A stretch of 64,000 bases of DNA from Synaphobranchus kaupii (taxonomy: Eukaryota > Chordata > Actinopteri > Anguilliformes > Synaphobranchidae): NCBI GenBank assembly GCA_029718625.1, contig CM056389.1, forward strand, positions 12,600,307 through 12,664,306, given 5' to 3'. The notes under the pieces were generated by a model. That model was not told the DNA's origin. It saw nothing but the letters and a program-made list of their open reading frames with translations, and did not search any database. Below are positions 58,650 through 64,000 of this stretch, piece after piece. Made by a program: the position numbers and the translations under genes. Each line of letters starts with the position of its first letter. Position 1 is the stretch's first letter.

Positions 58650-59986
58650 GCGGTACAATCACTGATTTTCTTTTAGAAAAATGCTAGTTACAGATGACAA
58701 AATAAGCTACAATTTAATATAATTGGTTCATGAGCTTAGTGGGCGGGGATTTATTTCTAGACCGCTAAATGAAACCGCACGTCAACCTCGTAAATCGTAG
58801 GTCGGTTCATTCAAAACAATATTTTATATGAATGGACATTATGCTAAGTAGTCTAACATTGTGTTATTGTTGTGCTTTTTATCTAACGTTATGCTGGAGC
58901 ATAAAGTGTATTTTGTATGATGTCATTCTCACTAAACACCCCTTTAATGACTCAGAAATGGTTTTATATTTTATGGATTAATTAAATGGCTATTTTAGCT
59001 ATTCCTGACATAAGCATCAAGCGTTTGCTGTAAGATGATGTTTTTGCAAGTTTACAGCCCTTTACTTACTCAGAAATGGTTTTATACGATATGTAATGGA
59101 TTAATGAAATGGTAAATAATTACATAATTATGCACTGCAGCAAAGGATGGACATTTAGCCATCTGATACAGTCACTGAAGAGAAGGAGAGTGTACGACAC
59201 GGAGGACCATCAGGCATGCACTTACTGTTATCTTACTGTATTGATACAACCTATAATTTCGCCGGTCACTAGCTACGTGGAACTCCGGACGCTGGGCGCG
59301 GTTTGGGTTTTAAACTGTTTTAAACCCTTTAAAGCCGGAGCGTTCTAATTTAATTACAATTGTTCTGATGGTTTGACGTATAATAGCTCTGCCGTCCAAT
59401 CACTGATTTTCTTTGAGAAAAATGCTATTACAGATGACAAAATAAGCTACAATTTAATATAATTGGTTCATGAGCTTAGTGGGCGGGGATTTATTTCTAG
59501 ACCGCTAAATGAAACCGCACGTCAACCTCGTAAATCGTAGGTCGGTTCATTCAAAACAATATTTTATATGAATGGACATTATGCTAAGTAGACTAACATT
59601 GTGTTATTGTTGTGCTTTTTATCTAACGTTATTCTGGAGCATAAAGTGTTTTCTGTATAATGTAATTCCCACTAAACACCCCTTTAATGACTCAGAAATG
59701 GTTTTATATTTTATGGATTAATTAAATGGCTATTTTAGCTATTCCTGACATAAGCATCAAGCGTTTGCTGTAAGATGATGTTTTTGCAAGTTTACAGCCC
59801 TTTACTTACTCAGAAATGGTTTTATACGATATGTAATGGATTAATGAAATGGTAAATAATTACATAATTATGCACTGCAGCAAAGGATGGACATTTAGCC
59901 ATCTGATACAGTCACTGAAGAGAAGGAGAGTGTACGACACGGAGGACCATCAGGCATGCACTTACTGTTATCTTACTGTATTGATA

Positions 59987-60041
59987 CAACCGGAGCCCCC
60001 CATATCCGCGTTAAGGAACGCGGATAGGGGGGCTCCGGTTG
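59987..60041. repeat. Short hairpin, satellite unit 2
   Basis: Same sequence and position as the hairpin at 56388, one higher-order period later. Confidence 0.9.
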
Positions 60042-61508
60042 TATAATTTCGCCGGTCACTAGCTACGTGGAGCTCTGGACGCTGGGCGCGGTTTGGGTTT
60101 TAAACCCTTTAAAGCCGGAGCGTTCTAATTTAATTGCAATTGTTCTGATGGTTTGACGTATAATAGCTCTGCGGTACAATCACTGATTTTCTTTTAGAAA
60201 AATGCTAGTTACAGATGACAAAATAAGCTACAATTTAATATAATTGGTTCATGAGCTTAGTGGGCGGGGATTTATTTATAGACCGCTAAATGAAACCGCA
60301 CGTCAACCTCGTAAATCGTAGGTCGGTTCATTCAAAACAATATTTTATATGAATGGACATTATGCTAAGTAGTCTAACATTGTGTTATTGTTGTGCTTTT
60401 TATCTAACGTTATGCTGGAGCATAAAGTGTATTTTGTATGATGTCATTCTCACTAAACACCCCTTTAATGACTCAGAAATGGTTTTATATTTTATGGATT
60501 AATTAAATGGCTATTTTAGCTATTCCTGACATAAGCATCAAGCGTTTGCTGTAAGATGATGTTTTTGCAAGTTTACAGCCCTTTACTTACTCAGAAATGG
60601 TTTTATACGATATGTAATGGATTAATGAAATGGTAAATAATTACATAATTATGCACTGCAGCAAAGGATGGACATTTAGCCATCTGATACAGTCACTGAA
60701 GAGAAGGAGAGTGTACGACACGGAGGACCATCAGGCATGCACTTACTGTTATCTTACTGTATTGATACAACCTATAATTTCGCCGGTCACTAGCTACGTG
60801 GAACTCCGGACGCTGGGCGCGGTTTGGGTTTTAAACTGTTTTAAACCCTTTAAAGCCGGAGCGTTCTAATTTAATTACAATTGTTCTGATGGTTTGACGT
60901 ATAATAGCTCTGCCGTCCAATCACTGATTTTCTTTGAGAAAAATGCTAGTTACAGATGACAAAATAAGCTACAATTTAATATAATTGGTTCATGAGCTTA
61001 GTGGGCGGGGATTTATTTCTAGACCGCTAAATGAAACCGCACGTCAACCTCGTAAATCGTAGGTCGGTTCATTCAAAACAATATTTTATATGAATGGACA
61101 TTATGCTAAGTAGACTAACATTGTGTTATTGTTGTGCTTTTTATCTAACGTTATTCTGGAGCATAAAGTGTTTTCTGTATAATGTAATTCCCACTAAACA
61201 CCCCTTTAATGACTCAGAAATGGTTTTATATTTTATGGATTAATTAAATGGCTATTTTAGCTATTCCTGACATAAGCATCAAGCGTTTGCTGTAAGATGA
61301 TGTTTTTGCAAGTTTACAGCCCTTTACTTACTCAGAAATGGTTTTATACGATATGTAATGGATTAATGAAATGGTAAATAATTACATAATTATGCACTGC
61401 AGCAAAGGATGGACATTTAGCCATCTGATACAGTCACTGAAGAGAAGGAGAGTGTACGACACGGAGGACCATCAGGCATGCACTTACTGTTATCTTACTG
61501 TATTGATA

Positions 61509-61574
61509 CAACCGGAGACCCCCATGTCCGCGTTCCTTAGGAACTAAGGAACGCGGATAGGGGGGCTCTGGTTG
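61509..61574. repeat. Long hairpin, satellite unit 3
   Basis: Same as the hairpins at 54311 and 57911. The short hairpin expected near 63585 is missing. Confidence 0.9.
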
Positions 61575-61710
61575 TATAATTTCGCCGGTCACTAGCTACG
61601 TGGAGCTCTGGACGCTGGGCGCGGTTTGGGTTTTAAACCCTTTAAAGCCGGAGCGTTCTAATTTAATTGCAATTGTTCTGATGGTTTGACGTATAATAGC
61701 TCTGCGGTAC

Positions 61711-62247
61711 CAGCCTGGTCTCACTCCCATGTCGTCACATAGCGACGCTTGGGCAGCTCCTACGGCGTCATCCTTTAGACGCAGAAGGAGGCCTTTTGCG
61801 TCATTATTTGACGCACTCGTCTCGAATTTACGAATCCTACTATGGCGAAGGCTTTGCTCATGATAACCGACTGCGAGCATGCCCGCTCAGTCTTCGCCGT
61901 GTGCGCGGAGATCTTTCTGAGTTCGTGATTCCCGTACCCCACCCCCAACCCCTAAACATAACCTCACAGGAGTTCATGTAACTCGGGCTCATGCCCGAAC
62001 TGTTAAGATAGTGGGCGAGCCCGACCACAAGAGTTCACGTAACTCTCTACCAGATGAATAAAAAATAAAAAATAAAAAAGCATAATATTGAAGTGCCACA
62101 ACCAAAGACAAATTATGTGGCCACAACCGTCAATATACGACGCAAAAGGCTGCGTCAATATACGACGCAAAAGGCTACCTTTGGCGTCACATAGCGACGC
62201 TTGGGCAGAAGCGTCGCTATGTGACGAGTCCGCGTGAGACCACGTTG
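61711..62247. mobile_element. TIR transposon fixed in the satellite, copy 3
   Basis: Third copy at the homologous site, same length as copy 2, again flanked by GCGGTAC. Confidence 0.88.
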
Positions 62248-64000
62248 GCGGTACAATCACTGATTTTCTTTTAGAAAAATGCTAGTTACAGATGACAAAA
62301 TAAGCTACAATTTAATATAATTGGTTCATGAGCTTAGTGGGCGGGGATTTATTTCTAGACCGCTAAATGAAACCGCACGTCAACCTCGTAAATCGTAGGT
62401 CGGTTCATTCAAAACAATATTTTATATGAATGGACATTATGCTAAGTAGTCTAACATTGTGTTATTGTTGTGCTTTTTATCTAACGTTATGCTGGAGCAT
62501 AAAGTGTATTTTGTATGATGTCATTCTCACTAAACACCCCTTTAATGACTCAGAAATGGTTTTATATTTTATGGATTAATTAAATGGCTATTTTAGCTAT
62601 TCCTGACATAAGCATCAAGCGTTTGCTGTAAGATGATGTTTTTGCAAGTTTACAGCCCTTTACTTACTCAGAAATGGTTTTATACGATATGTAATGGATT
62701 AATGAAATGGTAAATAATTACATAATTATGCACTGCAGCAAAGGATGGACATTTAGCCATCTGATACAGTCACTGAAGAGAAGGAGAGTGTACGACACGG
62801 AGGACCATCAGGCATGCACTTACTGTTATCTTACTGTATTGATACAACCTATAATTTCGCCGGTCACTAGCTACGTGGAACTCCGGACGCTGGGCGCGGT
62901 TTGGGTTTTAAACTGTTTTAAACCCTTTAAAGCCGGAGCGTTCTAATTTAATTACAATTGTTCTGATGGTTTGACGTATAATAGCTCTGCCGTCCAATCA
63001 CTGATTTTCTTTGAGAAAAATGCTAGTTACAGATGACAAAATAAGCTACAATTTAATATAATTGGTTCATGAGCTTAGTGGGCGGGGATTTATTTCTAGA
63101 CCGCTAAATGAAACCGCACGTCAACCTCGTAAATCGTAGGTCGGTTCATTCAAAACAATATTTTATATGAATGGACATTATGCTAAGTAGTCTAACATTG
63201 TGTTATTGTTGTGCTTTTTATCTAACGTTATGCTGGAGCATAAAGTGTATTTTGTATGATGTCATTCTCACTAAACACCCCTTTAATGACTCAGAAATGG
63301 TTTTATATTTTATGGATTAATTAAATGGCTATTTTAGCTATTCCTGACATAAGCATCAAGCGTTTGCTGTAAGATGATGTTTTTGCAAGTTTACAGCCCT
63401 TTACTTACTCAGAAATGGTTTTATACGATATGTAATGGATTAATGAAATGGTAAATAATTACATAATTATGCACTGCAGCAAAGGATGGACATTTAGCCA
63501 TCTGATACAGTCACTGAAGAGAAGGAGAGTGTACGACACGGAGGACCATCAGGCATGCACTTACTGTTATCTTACTGTATTGATACAACCTATAATTTCG
63601 CCGGTCACTAGCTACGTGGAACTCCGGACGCTGGGCGCGGTTTGGGTTTTAAACTGTTTTAAACCCTTTAAAGCCGGAGCGTTCTAATTTAATTACAATT
63701 GTTCTGATGGTTTGACGTATAATAGCTCTGCCGTCCAATCACTGATTTTCTTTGAGAAAAATGCTAGTTACAGATGACAAAATAAGCTACAATTTAATAT
63801 AATTGGTTCATGAGCTTAGTGGGCGGGGATTTATTTCTAGACCGCTAAATGAAACCGCACGTCAACCTCGTAAATCGTAGGTCGGTTCATTCAAAACAAT
63901 ATTTTATATGAATGGACATTATGCTAAGTAGACTAACATTGTGTTATTGTTGTGCTTTTTATCTAACGTTATTCTGGAGCATAAAGTGTTTTCTGTATAA

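Larger units (their letters stand above)
52837..64000. repeat. Satellite: about 740-bp monomers in a 3.6-kb higher-order repeat
   Basis: Two monomer types alternate. Type 1 has GGAGCTCTGG, GCGGTACAATC and GTATTTTGTATGATG. Type 2 has GGAACTCCGG, GCCGTCCAATC and GTTTTCTGTATAATG. A 3.6-kb unit is type 1 with a 538-bp insert, type 2, short hairpin, type 1, type 2, long hairpin. Units start at about 54311, 57911 and 61509, with a spacing of about 3,598-3,600 bp and very few differences. The array runs off the window. Each monomer has a 48- to 79-codon frame (MVNNYIIMHCSKGWTF); I see no sign that it is a gene. Confidence 0.95.

Noticed and set aside
53432..63687. Repeated 79-codon frame starting MVNNYIIMHCSK
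   Set aside because: It recurs because the satellite monomer recurs. It has no family match that I recognise and is changed by hairpin presence. Coding function is not supported.

Overview
The window looks like nuclear DNA of a ray-finned (teleost) fish; the species cannot be told from sequence alone. The evidence is three tandem single-exon clustered protocadherin genes of the fish alpha type, LINE families and Tc1-like transposons of the kinds that crowd fish genomes, and very abundant micro-, mini- and satellite DNA. There are no bacterial-style operons. Most long open frames are by-products of repeats whose period is divisible by three or that lack stops.

Layout. (1) 1-12.4 kb: a protocadherin variable-exon array on the + strand. 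Three large exons (about 2.37 kb each) encode signal peptide, six cadherin domains, one membrane span and a short tail. Each ends at a GTAAGA splice donor and has a conserved promoter element (core ending TGGTGTCGCT) about 230-245 bp before its ATG. The second and third exons and the spacers form a recent tandem duplication of about 3.69 kb. By the known biology of this family, each exon would be chosen alone by its promoter and spliced to shared constant exons further downstream. Those constant exons are not in this window. The proteins would act as neuronal surface identity molecules. (2) 13-22.7 kb: a 30-bp minisatellite of about 130 copies, then a TG-rich compound satellite. (3) 23-28 kb: a 62-bp minisatellite that appears to derive from a LINE coding segment, split by an IS630/Tc1-superfamily transposon with an exon-intron transposase remnant. 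(4) 28.4-35.1 kb: a 29-bp array of about 127 copies, TG repeats, a LINE fragment and a 47-bp array. (5) 35-50.7 kb: LINE retrotransposons on the minus strand, often chained tail to body through long polypyrimidine tracts, with nested DNA transposons. One nest is LINE > TIR element with 6-bp GTATAT target duplication > Tc1 element. (6) 50.7-52.3 kb: 69-bp and 53-bp tandem arrays, then a 500-N assembly gap. (7) 52.8-64 kb: a satellite with a roughly 740-bp monomer arranged in a 3.6-kb higher-order repeat that carries hairpins and a fixed transposon insertion.

The only genes likely to be functional are the three protocadherin exons. All transposon genes seen are broken. I found no RNA genes, no CRISPR array and no convincing new gene system. 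The most interesting signals are the concentration of protein differences in EC2-EC3 between two otherwise near-identical protocadherins, the LINE-derived minisatellites, the chained LINE tails, and the hairpin-bearing higher-order satellite.
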